Source of the DNA: Silene latifolia
Taxonomy: Eukaryota > Streptophyta > Magnoliopsida > Caryophyllales > Caryophyllaceae
Direction of reading: 5' to 3'
DNA length: 64,000 nt
NCBI RefSeq assembly: GCF_048544455.1
Contig: NC_133532.1
Location: forward strand, 83,221,156 to 83,285,155
Shown: piece after piece, positions 44,501 to 55,199 of the stretch
How positions within the stretch are numbered: position 1 is the stretch's first letter
Layout: every line of letters begins with the position of its first letter
Position numbers and translations under genes: made by a program
Notes under the pieces: generated by a model
Told to the model about the DNA's origin: nothing
Databases searched by the model: none
Seen by the model: the letters and a program-made list of their open reading frames with translations, nothing else

Positions 44501-45870
44501 TCAACCTCAATGTCGACAATGGGCTCCCTATCAATGATTATTTACCCGATGACCACTTGTTGTCCCTAAGTTTGGGTGAAGCACCGTGGTATGCGGATAT
44601 TGTCAATTATTTGGTCTCCGGGATAATACCACATGATTATGACTATCACAAAAAGAAGAAGTTCTTTCATGATGTGAAGCACTATTATTGGGATGACCCA
44701 TGTTTGTATAAGTCTTGTGCCGATGGTATGATAAGAAGGTGTGTTCCAAGAGAGGAAGCTACCTCCATAATGAGCCATTGCCATGACTTACCTTGTGGTG
44801 GCCATGCAAGTTCAAAGAAAACGGCCGCTAAAGTACTTCAATGCGGTTTCTTTTGGCCCTCTCTATTCCGTGACGTTGCCTTTTATGTTAAAGGATGTGA
44901 CAAATGCCAAAGGAGCGGGAACATCACAAGGAAACATGAAATGCCCATGAATTTCATGCTTGAGGTTGAGCTCTTTGATGTGTGGGGGATAGATTATCAA
45001 GGTCCCTTCCCATCATCGTTCGGAAATGAGTACATACTTGTAGCGGTCGACTATGTAAGCAAATGGGTTGAGGCGATCCCAACCAAGACTTGTGATGCTA
45101 AGGAAGTGATCAAGCTACTTCAAAAGGTCATCTTCCCAAGGTTTGGGGTCCCGAGAGTCCTCATTAGAGATCGTGGTACTCATTTCGGAGAGAGAGCATT
45201 GGAAGCTTTGTTGAAAAAGTATGGAGTGCAACAAAGGAAGAGTCTTGCCTACCATCCTCAAGCTAATGGGCAAGCCGAGATTTCCAACCGAGAGTTGAAG
45301 ACTATACTCGAAAGAACCGTGAACAAATCAAGAAAAGATTGGTCCTTGAAAATTGATGATGCTTTGTGGGCTTACCGGACGGCCTTCAAAACACCGATCG
45401 GTACCTCACCATTCCGATTGGTGTATGGCAAGGCTTGTCATTTGCCGGTTGAACTTGAACACAAGGCGTATTGGGCCATCAAGCATCTTAATTATGACTT
45501 GAAAACGGCCGGTGAGAAGAGACTTCTTGACTTGAATGAATTGGAAGAATTTAGGCTAGAAGCCTATGAGAATGCTAAGTTGTACAAGGAAAGGACGAAA
45601 AGATTTCATGACAAGCGCATAATTAGAAGGGAGTTCAAGGAGGGTGAATTGGTTCTCCTATACGATACCCGTTTGAAATTCTTTTCCGGAAAATTGAGGT
45701 CGAAGTGGACCGGACCCTTCACCGTGGTCCGATCTTTTCCTCATGGGGCGGTGGAAATAAGACAAGAAGACCGGACCTTTAAAGTGAATGGTCAAAGACT
45801 AAAGCACTACCACGTTGGCAATCCCGTCCAAAAGGAAATGAAGATCCTTGAAACCCTTCTAGTGAGTTAA
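41506..45870 (+). CDS. Athila-A pol: protease, reverse transcriptase, RNase H, integrase
   Basis: One open frame of about 1450 codons in phase with gag. Numbering from 41644: LRSG linker motif near 70, Lys/Glu-rich linker, protease box DLGAS from Asp249 with [16 protein letters not shown] downstream, RT with [26 protein letters not shown] and FMDD (Asp691, Asp692), RNase H with [11 protein letters not shown] (Asp838), TTEKKLLAV and [10 protein letters not shown]. Integrase follows: zinc ligands around His1047, His1054, Cys1085 and Cys1088, triad Asp1117, Asp1176, Glu1212 (35 residues between the last two), and a GPFTV C-terminal region. All catalytic residues checked are present. It ends at TAA 45868-45870. 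No env-like ORF follows. This is the only near-intact polyprotein in the window. Confidence 0.95.
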   Translation, partial: FITQNQQPFGGFKGQNFNQQQTQNFQPQNQNFQTPQKPSWEQAFEQLVIANQKSDSKLDNHIASQNRVNDEIRASQKATETHVAQISQQLSQLAQNPGKFPGNTVNPREMNAVFLRSGKQLEEVEKSPKWKRKRVSSEVVKEHPVEVVQEDEIMVEKSKEVEMVDPPKQDEPIATKAKECTPPPREYVAPVPFPQRLARPRIEKKYEKFVEILKGMNVTIPFLDMITEIPSYGKFLKELVTLKKKNGEVQTINLSKECSAILTHTNKLPNKLEDPGSFSIPCSIQGVAIKRALCDLGASVSLMPLSIFKRLDLGDLKPTRVSLQLADRSVKFPTGVIEDVPLVVGKLVIPCDFFVMDMPEDYNVPIILGRPCLATGGAMIDVKSGKLSLQVGEDRVEFELHKSMEAPSLGDTCCIVDILENPMEEHDPKASSMDPLETCLVSGYEVDDKDIETLANVWMLDSAPIHEQAPKFEVLEVGKKEESSTPPPTVELKPLPSSLKYEFLGDNSTFPVIINSALDDTQTSKLISLLKRFKGVLGYTIGDLKGISPSLCTHKILLENEDASSIEAQRRLNPIMKEVVRKEVLKLLDAGIIYPISDSRWVSPVHVVPKKGGMTVVQNDKNELIPTRTVTGWRMCVDYRKLNKSTRKDHFPLPFMDQMLERLAQHNYFCFLDGYSGFFQIPIHPSDQEKTTFTCPFGTYAYRRMPFGLCNAPSTFQRAMMSIFSDFIEQEMEVFMDDFSVVGKSFENCLMNLEKVLSKCQESNLVLNWEKCHFMVQEGVVLGHIVSNRGIEVDKAKIEVIASLPPPTNVKGVRSFLGHAGFYRRFIKDFSKIARPLTELLAKDTPFVFSNRCLDAFNRLKEALTSAPIIQPPDWSLPFELMCDASDHALGAVLGQRKDGKVHAIHYASKTLDDAQTNYSTTEKKLLAVVFAMEKFRTYLVGAKVIVFTDHIALRHLLIKKESKPRLIRWILLLQEFDMEIRDKKGVENVVADHLSRLINLNVDNGLPINDYLPDDHLLSLSLGEAPWYADIVNYLVSGIIPHDYDYHKKKKFFHDVKHYYWDDPCLYKSCADGMIRRCVPREEATSIMSHCHDLPCGGHASSKKTAAKVLQCGFFWPSLFRDVAFYVKGCDKCQRSGNITRKHEMPMNFMLEVELFDVWGIDYQGPFPSSFGNEYILVAVDYVSKWVEAIPTKTCDAKEVIKLLQKVIFPRFGVPRVLIRDRGTHFGERALEALLKKYGVQQRKSLAYHPQANGQAEISNRELKTILERTVNKSRKDWSLKIDDALWAYRTAFKTPIGTSPFRLVYGKACHLPVELEHKAYWAIKHLNYDLKTAGEKRLLDLNELEEFRLEAYENAKLYKERTKRFHDKRIIRREFKEGELVLLYDTRLKFFSGKLRSKWTGPFTVVRSFPHGAVEIRQEDRTFKVNGQRLKHYHVGNPVQKEMKILETLLVS

Positions 45871-46215
45871 GATTCTTTTCCGTCCTCATCATAAAAATTG
45901 TTGGCTTGTTTACTTGGTCGAGCCTACGACATAAAACAAGGGCGCTTCATGGGAGGCAACCCATGCATCTTTGTAAATAACTTGCATTCTAGACTAGTAG
46001 TGAGGGATTTGGAGTCGTATTTTGTCTCTTTGGATTGGTGACGGAGGTCACTTTTGAAGAACACAAGCACTATTTTCGTTGACCCGAAATCCCGACATCA
46101 TGCGTCGGAGTAGTTGTGGAAAACATAAATCCCGGGGTCAATGAAAAGGCTCAAAGTTGAGTTGAAGAAAAATTGAGCAAATTTGAAGAACACAACGAAA
46201 AATAGCTGAGTGTTG
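45871..46215 (+). other. Athila-A 3' UTR, proximal part
   Basis: Non-coding; includes CATGGGAGGCAACCCATG (45951-45968), the Athila-A form of the GGGAGGCAACCC block found after pol in its relatives, itself able to fold as a short hairpin. Nothing else recognised. Confidence 0.6.
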
Positions 46216-46757
46216 TGTTTTGCCGGTGGACCGGCAACCGGTTGGTCCACCGGCAGCGAGGCCAAACAAAATTTTTGAAAAATTGAAGTAAGGGTGTGTT
46301 TTGCCGGCAGCCGGCTCACCGGCATAGCACACCTGTCAAGATGAAAAAGAAGAAGAATTGATGATTGAGAGTGTGTTTTGCCGGTAGGCCGGCAGCCGGT
46401 AGACCGGCATAACACACCTGATGACTTAGAAAACTTTGAAAATTGGTGAAGAGGAGTGTTTTGCCGGTAGGCCGGCAGCCGGCTCACCGGCAAGACACTC
46501 ATGTATTGAAGCCAGGGAAGTTGGATTTTTGAGTGAGGAGTGTGTTATGCCGGTAGGCCGGCAGCCGGCTCACCGGCATAACACACCTGGTATTTGGGAA
46601 AATCAATTGAGAAGAGTGTTTTGCCGGTGGACCGGCAGCCGGTTGGTCCACCGGCAGCGAGGTCAAAATTTTGTGGAGAAAATTCGAAAAATTGGAAAAA
46701 GGAAGAGTGCGTTTTACCGGCAGACCGGCTGCCAGTTCACCAACCGGCAAAACACAA
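46216..46757. repeat. GCCGG hairpin array in Athila-A 3' UTR
   Basis: Seven units about 75-95 bp apart, each a hairpin with GCCGG-rich arms. Unit at 46540-46586: GTGTGTTATGCCGGT paired perfectly with ACCGGCATAACACAC (15 bp). Unit at 46454-46500: GAGTGTTTTGCCGGT paired with ACCGGCAAGACACTC with one G-U type position. The change TTTT to TTAT in one arm is matched by AAAA to ATAA in the other. Inter-unit spacers are unrelated, GA-rich sequence. The array joins the truncated LTR at 46752-46757. Confidence 0.9.
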
Positions 46758-48132
46758 CCCTAGATCTGAGAATATTTCCCTTTCAAGTTTAAAACTTTGC
46801 TAATCCTTTTGCTAATCATTCCTTAATTAGACTAGTAATTCAATTAATTTGTGATTGAATTTGGGTTGTAAGAAGAAGATTGAAAGTTTATACTTATTTA
46901 TTCTATCATAATTCCTTTCTTGCTTCTTGATTGGTATTATTTCTCTCCTTATTTTCATTTGTTTACATTTTGTTCTTCCCTCAAGTTTATTTGATTGTTT
47001 ATGTTAAAATTGTTGTTGTTGTTTGTTTGTTGTTGTTGATTTCATCATTGTTCACCTTTTCATTGTCCCTCTTTGCTTTGATTCTCTTTCATTTGTTCAT
47101 CCTTGGATAGTTGTCCTCAAAGACTTAATCTTTGAGTTGATTTGGTTAAAGATTGTGCCTTTTAGATTAGTTAACCTTGTTATTAGAAATAATCTCTTCT
47201 TCTCTTAATTATTGTTGATTTGTTGCATGCTTAGTAGTAAGATTCATCTCCTCACCATGTTTGTGACCAAAGTTTCCATCTTTATTGTTTATTTTGCAAT
47301 TAGGACCATGGTTAGTGAGTAGTCTCCGTCTAGGACTCGGTTTGACCCGATATGGGTAATTTCACTAACTAATTGTCACCAAGGCTAATTTGTGGGGAAA
47401 ATTGGTTAGGGTAGTCTAGGGGAATTTTCATGCTTAAGGTTTGGTTTCCGGGTAGTGTCGGCTTTTGACCCTCGTCCACCAACGGAAGTTGGTTAGCTTG
47501 TTAGTCGAATATTTGGGGACCGACCCTTGTCACCAACTAAGGTTGAGACCGGAAGGGAGAACCGAGGGAGGGTGCCTCTAGGCTAGCGTTTGAAATCGAC
47601 CTCCGGAAGGGGGAGTGGGATGACCCGGAATATGATGAGGGCTTAATGACCTTGACCATTCACTCGACCTCCTTGGGAAACTGCATGTTCTTGGGGTTGT
47701 CGAGTTTTGAGTTAGGGATACCGACTTTCGAACCCGGGAGGGGGGTTAGTCGGAGTAGCTAGTGTCCTAGTGCGAGACCGGAAGGGAGGTTCTAGGCGAA
47801 TTAGAGCCATCTCCCCCTTACCTTTCTACCCCTTTTGATTAGCCGAGACGATTAGTATGTGGAATTACTCATGTTTATGGTCGGACCGAGTTCTAGTCCT
47901 TCTCTTTATTTGATCTTTCCTTTATCTTTAGCTTGTTTTTACCTTATCTTGTTGTTTGTCTTTAAATTTGATAGTTTAGCACTAGATTGTTACTACCCTC
48001 TTTGTTATTTATCGACTTAGCTAAACCGGTGAATTAGAACGATTAGTACTCCACCTACTCCTTGTGGGATCGACCCTTTTAAGTGTACAACGATAAAATC
48101 GTGCACTTGCGAGGTTTAACTTGAGACCATCA
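46752..48132 (+). repeat. 3' LTR of Athila-A, 5'-truncated by 689 bp
   Basis: Matches 29153-30531 from ACACAACCCTAGATCTG to GACCATCA. The first third of the LTR, with the TATA box at 29122, and the polypurine tract are missing. The junction lies in ACACAACCC, where the end of a GCCGG unit (CAAAACACAACCC) meets the LTR phrase (CACACAACCCTAG), so microhomology-mediated deletion is likely. After CA, AGTTTTTGGC (48133-48142) still matches the start of the internal region. Confidence 0.9.
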
Positions 48133-48141
48133 AGTTTTTGG

Positions 48142-48268
48142 CATAACTTTGGATCACCAAAATAATAGTTCCTTAATCGCGAAACAACACTACTTAGCAT
48201 GAAAGATTGCTACTTCAAAAGTCAATAGTCATGTTACGTTCTCATATCTCTAAATTTATACTCTACAT
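48142..48268. repeat. right copy of the 127-bp duplication flanking Athila-A
   Basis: Counterpart of 27449-27575. After it Tekay-T continues with sequence not found on the left side. Confidence 0.85.
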
Positions 48269-50423
48269 TGGTAACATATGCTTTTAAACACCCATTTCCA
48301 TTCACTATCCCTTTACTCACAATACTTTCATCACTATTTAACCAATTCCAATTTAATCTCTAGCACATCATACATGTAACTCTCTACTTGGCTCAAATCC
48401 AAATCCATTGAGCAACTTATCATAACCCATGTCTCTCGCTCCTAACTCTCAAGATACTCTATTCACTCCTTGCATACTATTAGTACCCCATTTTTCCTCA
48501 TAAACACATCGACTCACTCCCATTACACATCCTTTCCAACACAACCATATATGTCTACACGACATTACTCATCAAGACCATACAACCCGGAAGGTAAACA
48601 AGGCATTGACACATATATAAGCAAACATCACACTATAAACGAAGATTGCAACACTACGAGACAAGGAAACCATGTTTTAAACATGAAGATTTAAAATTTA
48701 ATCATATACCCTATGGTATATATAAAAAAAATTAGCAAAATTTTAAGATAAGATTCCCAAATTAAAGCAATGCATATCATTATTAACAAAATTGAAGTCT
48801 TATTACTCAATTAAATCAAGAAGGCTTTAAAACAAAATATTCAAATTTTAAGACCATACCTAGCATCAACAAACAACATTTGGATCACATAATACTACAT
48901 CAATAAGGACTAAGTACCAAGAATTAACTAAGTCATGTTTGAGTGCAAAATCAAAATTCATGAAATTCCAAAAATTTTGGGCCACAATTAAGATGAAATT
49001 TTGAATCAATATGATACATGTCGTTACTAACATGGATAGTTACCTCATTAGCCAATTAAACCAGGCTTCAAACGCAAAAATCCAAACTTAAGCATGATCA
49101 TCAAAGTTTCAAAAATTTTGGAATAAATTTTCAAGACAAATTGCAAATATACGACAAAAGTTAGCAATAACAACTAAACCTTGGTCCTTGTTAAACAATT
49201 AACCAAGCAACAAATACAAAATCAAATTATTCACACCAGAATATATATTTTCGAGTTCATAAAAAAAATTTGGGCAAAATTCAACATAAGAATTTGATAC
49301 TTGACATCATAAATAAAGTAAGAGGTGATTAATATAATGAATCTAACACAACATGTAATGAATTGACAAAATGTGAAGGAATTAACATAGATTTACACAC
49401 AAAAATCAAGTTGGAAGAATGAGAGGAAAGAAAGCGTCACTTGCACGGTGAAATTAGCCAATTTAAGGGATTAAAATAGACTAGGAACTTGAATTCTAGC
49501 AATAAACAGTCAACAATGAAGTTTACAAGGAAAAAAATGATTTTAAATGAATGAATAAAGAGATAAAATAAGGCAATAACACAATTTTAGCAAAATTCAT
49601 AACCCAGAAAATGACACTCGGTCGAGTGCTGAGTCCACTCGGTCGAGTGCATGCCCACTCGGTCGAGTGCCTTCTCCACTCAGTCGAGTGACCCAATTCC
49701 AGAAACTTTCAGGATTATGGAAAATGGTCCACTCGATCGAGTGATCGAGTTCACTCGATCGAGTGACTTGTACTCGGCCGGGTACTAGGTCGCACTCAGT
49801 TCGGTGCCCCTCTATGGTTTGCAATTCTCGACTAACAAATACCATTTTATACTAATGACTAATCTACTAAGAAACATTACTAAGTACATTCTAACTATAG
49901 CACTAATAGAGTTCAAACATGTACCAAATGAATAACTACATTATGTAAGAATCATATCAACTATGAAATTTACGGTTTCAAACTCATCATATCCAAACAC
50001 GCAACAATCATACAAAGGAAAGCATTTCACATAAAAGAAAAATTTCTCTATTCATATCACATATATCTTACTAAAGTAAACATTCAAATTTCATCATTTC
50101 CACTACCACATGTTATCAAATGCCAATGAAAGGTTATATCAAGCAAGACAAGAAACCTATGAACTCGTATCAACATATACAAAACCACGTCATGCAATAA
50201 CTTGCCAACTTAACATTGCACATATGAAATCACACAACATTGCACTTCACGTTTCCCGACTCATAACCACCCACGTAGTGACCAACCGAAACAATATGAT
50301 CTAGTTTTGAAATGAGGGATTCTACTCACCTAAAACTGACCTCTTATTGCACTCAGGTCGGGTTCATTTTATCAGACACTCCTAGATTCATTTTGGTTCA
50401 GTGGATTAGGTTCCAAAATAGTC
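48269..50423 (-). other. Tekay-T internal region (right part), no gene seen
   Basis: AT-rich with repeated CAAAATT.AA phrases; no frame above about 80 codons and no retroelement motif. It ends next to the primer site. Contains the larger ACTCGGTCGAGT cluster at 49615-49802. Confidence 0.6.
49615..49802. repeat. second ACTCGGTCGAGT cluster of Tekay-T
   Basis: Seven or more units: ACTCGGTCGAGT three times, ACTCAGTCGAGT, ACTCGATCGAGT twice, and a degenerate ACTCGGCCGGGT. Spacing 18-22 bp in the first four. The ACTCGATCGAGT form equals the motif of the Athila group. Confidence 0.88.
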
Positions 50424-50435
50424 GCTCTGATACCA
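50424..50435 (-). promoter_or_regulatory. primer binding site of Tekay-T (tRNA-iMet type)
   Basis: The minus strand reads TGGTATCAGAGC three bases after the LTR end GGGGTGTTACA. Confidence 0.88.
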
Positions 50436-50438
50436 CTT

Positions 50439-51428
50439 TGTAACACCCCAACTATCCGGCCAAGATAATTGGAGCGTTACCATCTCGGTTTCCCGAGGTA
50501 GTGTTTTAAAAATTCGATAAAAGAACAATTTATAAATAAACATAATGTTTAGTGAATTACATAAACGTAAATAAATGAATAAAAGTACATCTCATAACAT
50601 CTATACTTTTTAGCCAACTATACTCGTGTCGTGACTCATCAAGCTCGTCTCGTCTCCCACGTGCTATCCAAACTATCTGGACTTAACCTGCTCCCCATAT
50701 GACCAAGGGATATCATATGGATCGACACAGGCCACCCCAAAAGAGATAGCTGACAATGCTTAGATACACAAACGTCAGTTTCAATAAACAAGTAAAAGAT
50801 GACACGACTCAAGTGTGAACATGAAACATTACTACTAGTATGAATGTCATAACATCGAATGACCACCACCACGGCACCGGGACACGCTCAGGCATAGCGA
50901 CAACCACACTGGTACTGGGACACGCCCAGACATACCGATAACCACAAATAGGTACCGGGACACGCTCAGACATACCGGGTCCGGAAGCCAACCGGATCCC
51001 CTGCCATACGTCGTGTCTCAACCACACGAGTCCCTCCTTGACTCAAGCCATTAATGTGCACATCCCTCTTGGAGTGGGAAGCTCCAAGAGGCGACTCAAG
51101 CGCAAGACGGTCTCGCAACCGTCTTACATCTCCTCAACAACAACAACAACAAATCCTCCAATTACACAATAATAACCAAAACATGAATTATAACCCAACA
51201 TATCATAATCATCCTCTTAATGATGTAATTAAACATTAAACATGTTATAATGCAAATGCCCTAATTATGTGAGACTAATCACAACATCAACATAAACAAC
51301 ACCATATTATTGAAACCGAGTAGGATTAATCTATCTTTTAGCATACTCCATGAGCTAATCCAAGACAACCAGAGTCCATCTCATAAAACCGTCTCATCCT
51401 ACAATAATCACATAATAACAATCATAAT
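50439..51428 (-). repeat. 5' LTR of Tekay-T, truncated by Athila-D
   Basis: It begins on the plus strand with TGTAACACCCC. The block GTTACCATCTCGG.TTCCCGAGG (50494-50517) and GTGCACATCCC (51056-51066) match Tekay-H in reverse. A CAACAACAACAAC stretch lies near 51135. The TG start of the LTR is not reached because Athila-D begins at 51429; the rest must lie beyond the window. Confidence 0.75.
50873..50979. repeat. tandem repeat in the Tekay-T LTR
   Basis: Three imperfect copies starting at 50873, 50911 and 50951 (periods 38 and 40) of a unit GGYACYGGGACACGCYCAG followed by RCATASCGAYAACCACA. Confidence 0.85.
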
Positions 51429-52899
51429 TAATACGTGCATTTTACGTAGTCCTTTTTGGCCTCTTATGCACGCATTTCCATATAATTCTCGTAGTTTTGT
51501 ATTGAAAAATGCCCTGAATAGGCTACTTTGGTTTGGTTTGCCTTATTTGCAGGAACGGACCCGAAAGTAGCGGAATCGTACCTTTTTCAGTCCCCTTAGC
51601 ATGCATTTATGGAGATGGGAGTTTTGAAGCGGAATCACTATGCCTCGGGAAGCGTGAAGTGGTCTCGGAAGCTAACCAATGAAGAGAACAAGCTGATTCA
51701 GTGGCCGGTACTCGATCGAAGACTTTTCTGTTCGATCGAGTTAAGATGGTGGTCAAGAGTGTTCGATCGAGTCCCTGCTGTACTCGATCGAAGAGTGGTG
51801 TTTTGAAGGTTCTCGATCGAGTTCATCTTCTGTTCGATCGAGAGGATTTGCTGGAATAGTGTTCGATCGAGGAGTCTCAAATCACTTGATCGAGCACTTT
51901 GCTATATTACACGGGATATTATTTCGTGTAAACTTAATTAGTATATTAGTTTTGTTTAATAAATATCTTTCCTATATAAGGTGAAGACGTCATTAGGTTA
52001 AAATAACTCTTAATCTATCTTTTACTCTCTTAATCTGTTCTTAATTACTCTCCTAAGCGGACTTACTTTTCTCTCTTCTTGTTCGTACGTTGCTTTGTTC
52101 TTATTGCCGGATCTCGAAACTTTGTAATCTCTCTTTACTCTTTAAATTTAATTTAATTCATCTTTTTCACTCTTAATTATTAGTCTCTTAATTACTGCTT
52201 TTAATTATTATTATTAGTTTATGCAATATAATTCCATTAATCTCTATATCATGTGTTTGTTTAATTCCTCGATTATTGTTATTAGTTTCATCATAAACAT
52301 GAGTAGCTAATTCCTTTTATGTTAGGATTAGGGGAGCCATGGTAGTGAATTAATAAGGTTGTAAATAGATTAGATGGTTTACATGTGAGAACTGTTTTAT
52401 AACAATATAATTGTAATCGTTTAGTTGAGTACACGCTTCTAAACTACTTAATCCGGTTAAATTCAGACCTAGATCGAGAGATTGGAATGAATAGACCTGT
52501 TATGAACAGTAGACTACATTAACGAGGGCGAGAGCTAAGTTAGTTGTATTTTAGGGCAGAAAGTGGACCGAGAGGACCTTTCCTTTACCCTTCCCACATT
52601 AGACCGACTGATCTCATTATGACAGAATTGGCTAATTACCATAGTGAACCGACATCCTAGCATTCTTCCGCTTATTTGATTACATCCCTTCTCTTTATTA
52701 TTCTTATTGCTCTTTCTCTCTGCCTTAATCTTATTTAGTAGTTAGAAAACAAATTCAAACACCCAATTGTTACCGTGACGGACTAGGATAACAAGTAGAT
52801 ATAATAGCCTCCCTGTGGAGTACGATACCCGAGTTACCTCTACTATATATTAGTTGAGCCGGTTGGTTTATTTTCGATAGGGTTGCGACAGCCGTGTCA
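51429..52899 (+). repeat. 5' LTR of Athila-D
   Basis: Starts TAATACGTGCAT where relatives have TGATACGTGCAT, so the terminal TG is probably mutated and the exact start is inferred. ATACGTGCAT pairs with ATGCACGCAT (51431-51440, 51466-51475) with one mismatch. TATATAAG box at 51973-51980. CTCGATCGAG array at 51710-51895 with eight units including TTCGATCGAG and CTTGATCGAG. Ends GCCGTGTCA. Confidence 0.85.
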
Positions 52900-52904
52900 A
52901 ATTT

Positions 52905-52922
52905 TGGCGCCGTTGACGGGGA
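52905..52922 (+). promoter_or_regulatory. primer binding site of Athila-D
   Basis: TGGCGCCGTTGACGGGGA, one mismatch to the tRNA-Asp type site of the other Athila elements (A for C at position 12). Confidence 0.88.
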
Positions 52923-53022
52923 GGCAATTAGTCTATTTATTTGTTTATTTCGAGTCTGTCTTCATCTCAAGGGATTTCTAATTCCTTGAGACAGTTCTTA
53001 TTTATTTTTTCTAGTTTTATTA

Positions 53023-53577
53023 ATGCCCAGTTCTAAAAGGTCATAATTAGTACCCGCTGATCCTGATCCCGAGCGGACTTTTCATCATACACAGAGCTTG
53101 TTGAGAAAGAATCGTCAAAAGGAAGCCTTGAGTACTTTTGAACCTGATCTTGAACACTTTATATTTGCATAAGACTAATCTTTCAAAGAAGATACTTCTA
53201 TTTCTGCAGCCAAATCTGCGAAGATGCCTAATATTGCGAGCCATTCTGAGCCTACTGCTGACTCTATTCCCAAAGGTTTCAACCTTGCAACTGAAGATGG
53301 TAATACATTCGATATTCGGCCATCTTACATCAATCTAGTCGAGAGAAATATGTATCGTGGAGTAGCCGGTGAGGATCCGCGAAAGCACATGGAGGTCTTT
53401 GCTGATTATTATTCTACCATTCCCGCTACTAAGGGAGTGACGCAAGATAAGATAAAGGAAGTCCTTTTTCCTTTCTCACTTACTGATGGAGCCCGAGAGT
53501 GGCTAACTGATCTAGATAGGACTGCAGTTGGCATCAATAATTGGGAGAGCTTAGCCCTTGCTTTTTATAAAAGGTAC
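53023..53577 (+). pseudogene. Athila-D gag, N-terminal part
   Basis: ATG 53023 opens MPSSKRS, then TAA at 53044. The same phase continues with LRKNRQKEALSTFEPD, two more stops, and the capsid start from 53224: TFDIRPSYINLVERNMYRGV, EDPRKHMEVFADYYSTIPAT, VLFPFSLTDGAREWLTDLD and ALAFYKRY. It is cut by Athila-C after the Arg-Tyr of YKRY. The C-terminal half continues in phase at 60494. Confidence 0.85.
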
Positions 53578-55020
53578 TGATACGTGCATTTTATATAGTC
53601 TTTTTAGCCTATTTCATGCACGTATTTCTATGCTTTTATCGTAGTTTATTGCTACGAAATGCCCCGAATATGCTACTTTGGTTTGTTTTGTCTTATTTGC
53701 AGGAATGAACCAGAAAGTAGTGAAATCAAGCCTTTTACCGTTCGTTTAGCATGCATTTGGAGGAAGAGTGAATTTGGAGCGGAAATGTAGTTGTCTTGAG
53801 ATGCGCAAAGAAGTAAAATAGCTAGGCGAGGAAAGGAAGAACTTCAAATTGCTAGTGCCTGCTTTGGAGAGCCATATCTCGAGTTTTACAACAGATATTC
53901 AGGTGATTCCAATTGGAGATGAAAGTTTGTCCTCTTAGCTTTCCAACGCCACCGGAATCGCCCTGTTTTCCCAAGTAACGAAGAAATGGCAACCGTTTGA
54001 AGTTCAGTGCGCAAAGCAGGAAATGCGCACTGGAAAGTACTCGATCGAGTACAATTAAGGTCGATCGAGTACTAGCTACAGTGAGAAGATATTAGTCGAC
54101 AAAATTAGATTATATCTTAGTTTTATCTTATAATTAGATTAATAATAATTATCTCTCATTATATAAGAGATACTAAGTTAGACCTAAAGCATTCATTCAT
54201 TCCCTGGACTCAGTAGAGGGGACGGACGACGCTTCTTCTTTTCTCTCTAAATTCGGATTAATTGTTACTGGTACTTTTCATTCTTCTTTAATCTCTTAAT
54301 AATTTTTATTGCTTTAATTCCTTCTTCCCTATATTAGTTATCGTAATTACTTCAATTCAATTCTTATTAGTTTTTTATAATGCTGAATTTCAATTATCTA
54401 TTTCTTGTTGTTGTTAATTCGATGGTAATGAATAGCTAATTTTCTCATGCTAAGACTATAGGGGATCCATAATTATGAAGGGAGAGTAATCGATTTATTG
54501 GGTTAATACTGGTATTGTCTTTGTTGGTTAAATGCTGCAGTTAATTGTATCCGTCTGATTGAGTCGACGCAATTAGACCTATAATTCTTAGTGATCCTCG
54601 ACCTGGACCGAAAGGTTGGAAGAGGCAAGACTAGTAGCGAACAATAGGGTATTGCAGTGATGGCGAAAGTTAAGCTGTTTACACTTTAGGGTGAATTAAG
54701 GACCGAAAGGTGACATTCGTTACCCCTTAGATCGTATTTGCATTGACCTGAGACCTAGATTACTTGACCGGATGATTATGGTGAACCGTCTGTCTTAGCT
54801 GCTCCTCTTTATCTGTTTTCTCCCTTCTTTTTATTCCCCTCTTCCTTATTCTCTTTAGTTTAGAATACCACTTTCAAAACCCCCACTCTGTGACATCCGA
54901 CAGACCAAATTAGACAGATATTTAGCAACTTAGCCTCCCTGTGGAGATCGACCCTACTTGCTGCTAGCTTCTGTTAGTTGTAACTTAGGTATTTAATTTT
55001 GGTACATAACGACCGTATCA
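53578..55020 (+). repeat. 5' LTR of Athila-C
   Basis: Opens with a perfect 10-bp stem ATACGTGCAT/ATGCACGTAT (53580-53589, 53616-53625) and a second TCGTAG/CTACGA (53639-53644, 53652-53657). Then ATGCCCCGAATATGCTAC and TTTGCAGGAA as in Athila-B and D. Two CTCGATCGAG units lie at 54038-54070, one inside the palindrome GTACTCGATCGAGTAC. TATATAAG box at 54160-54167. Confidence 0.95.
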
Positions 55021-55025
55021 AATTT

Positions 55026-55043
55026 TGGCGCCGTTGCCGGGGA
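55026..55043 (+). promoter_or_regulatory. primer binding site of Athila-C
   Basis: TGGCGCCGTTGCCGGGGA five bases after the LTR end. Confidence 0.93.
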
Positions 55044-55199
55044 GGCGACGCTTTTTATCTGTTTTAATTTTGTCTGTTTTTCGCCTCAAGGGAAGACCGA
55101 GTACCTTGAGGCCGTTCTTATCTTTTTCTTTAGTCTTTGTTTTGATAGGTCTTACAGTCTATTAGACAGATTTTAGAAGGAGATTGTCGAAGGGAAGGC

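Larger units (their letters stand above)
27576..48141 (+). mobile_element. Athila-A: permuted, partly tandem Athila composite carrying Athila-B
   Basis: Order on the plus strand: 3' UTR end and polypurine tract, complete LTR (28464-30531), primer site, gag (split by Athila-B), pol, 3' UTR, LTR lacking its first 689 bp (46752-48132), then 9-10 bases matching the primer-site side. It therefore starts inside one element's 3' UTR and ends just past a second LTR. No 5-bp target duplication flanks it; instead 127 bp of Tekay-T is duplicated. The LTR pair shows about a dozen differences over 1.38 kb, so it is young. Confidence 0.8.
25253..51428 (-). mobile_element. Tekay-T: non-coding Tekay-like gypsy element, split by Athila-A
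   Basis: From right to left: part of a 5' LTR (50439-51428), tRNA-iMet primer site (50424-50435), about 2.2 kb of internal sequence, the Athila-A composite, another ~2.2 kb of internal sequence, a purine tract and a short LTR remnant (25253-25316). The internal sequence has no frame matching gag, RT or integrase, so this looks like a large non-autonomous derivative or a thoroughly decayed element. The LTR termini (TGTAACACCCC on the plus strand, TGTAATAATTC at the other end) suggest Tekay/Del. Confidence 0.65.

Noticed and set aside
46216..46757. CRISPR-like regular array of repeats with unique spacers
   Set aside because: Repeats are long imperfect hairpins of variable arms in a plant retrotransposon UTR, with no cas genes and unequal spacing.
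53044..53046. reading Athila-D gag as an intact gene
   Set aside because: Several in-frame stops, a frameshift near 60740 and the Athila-C insertion rule this out.
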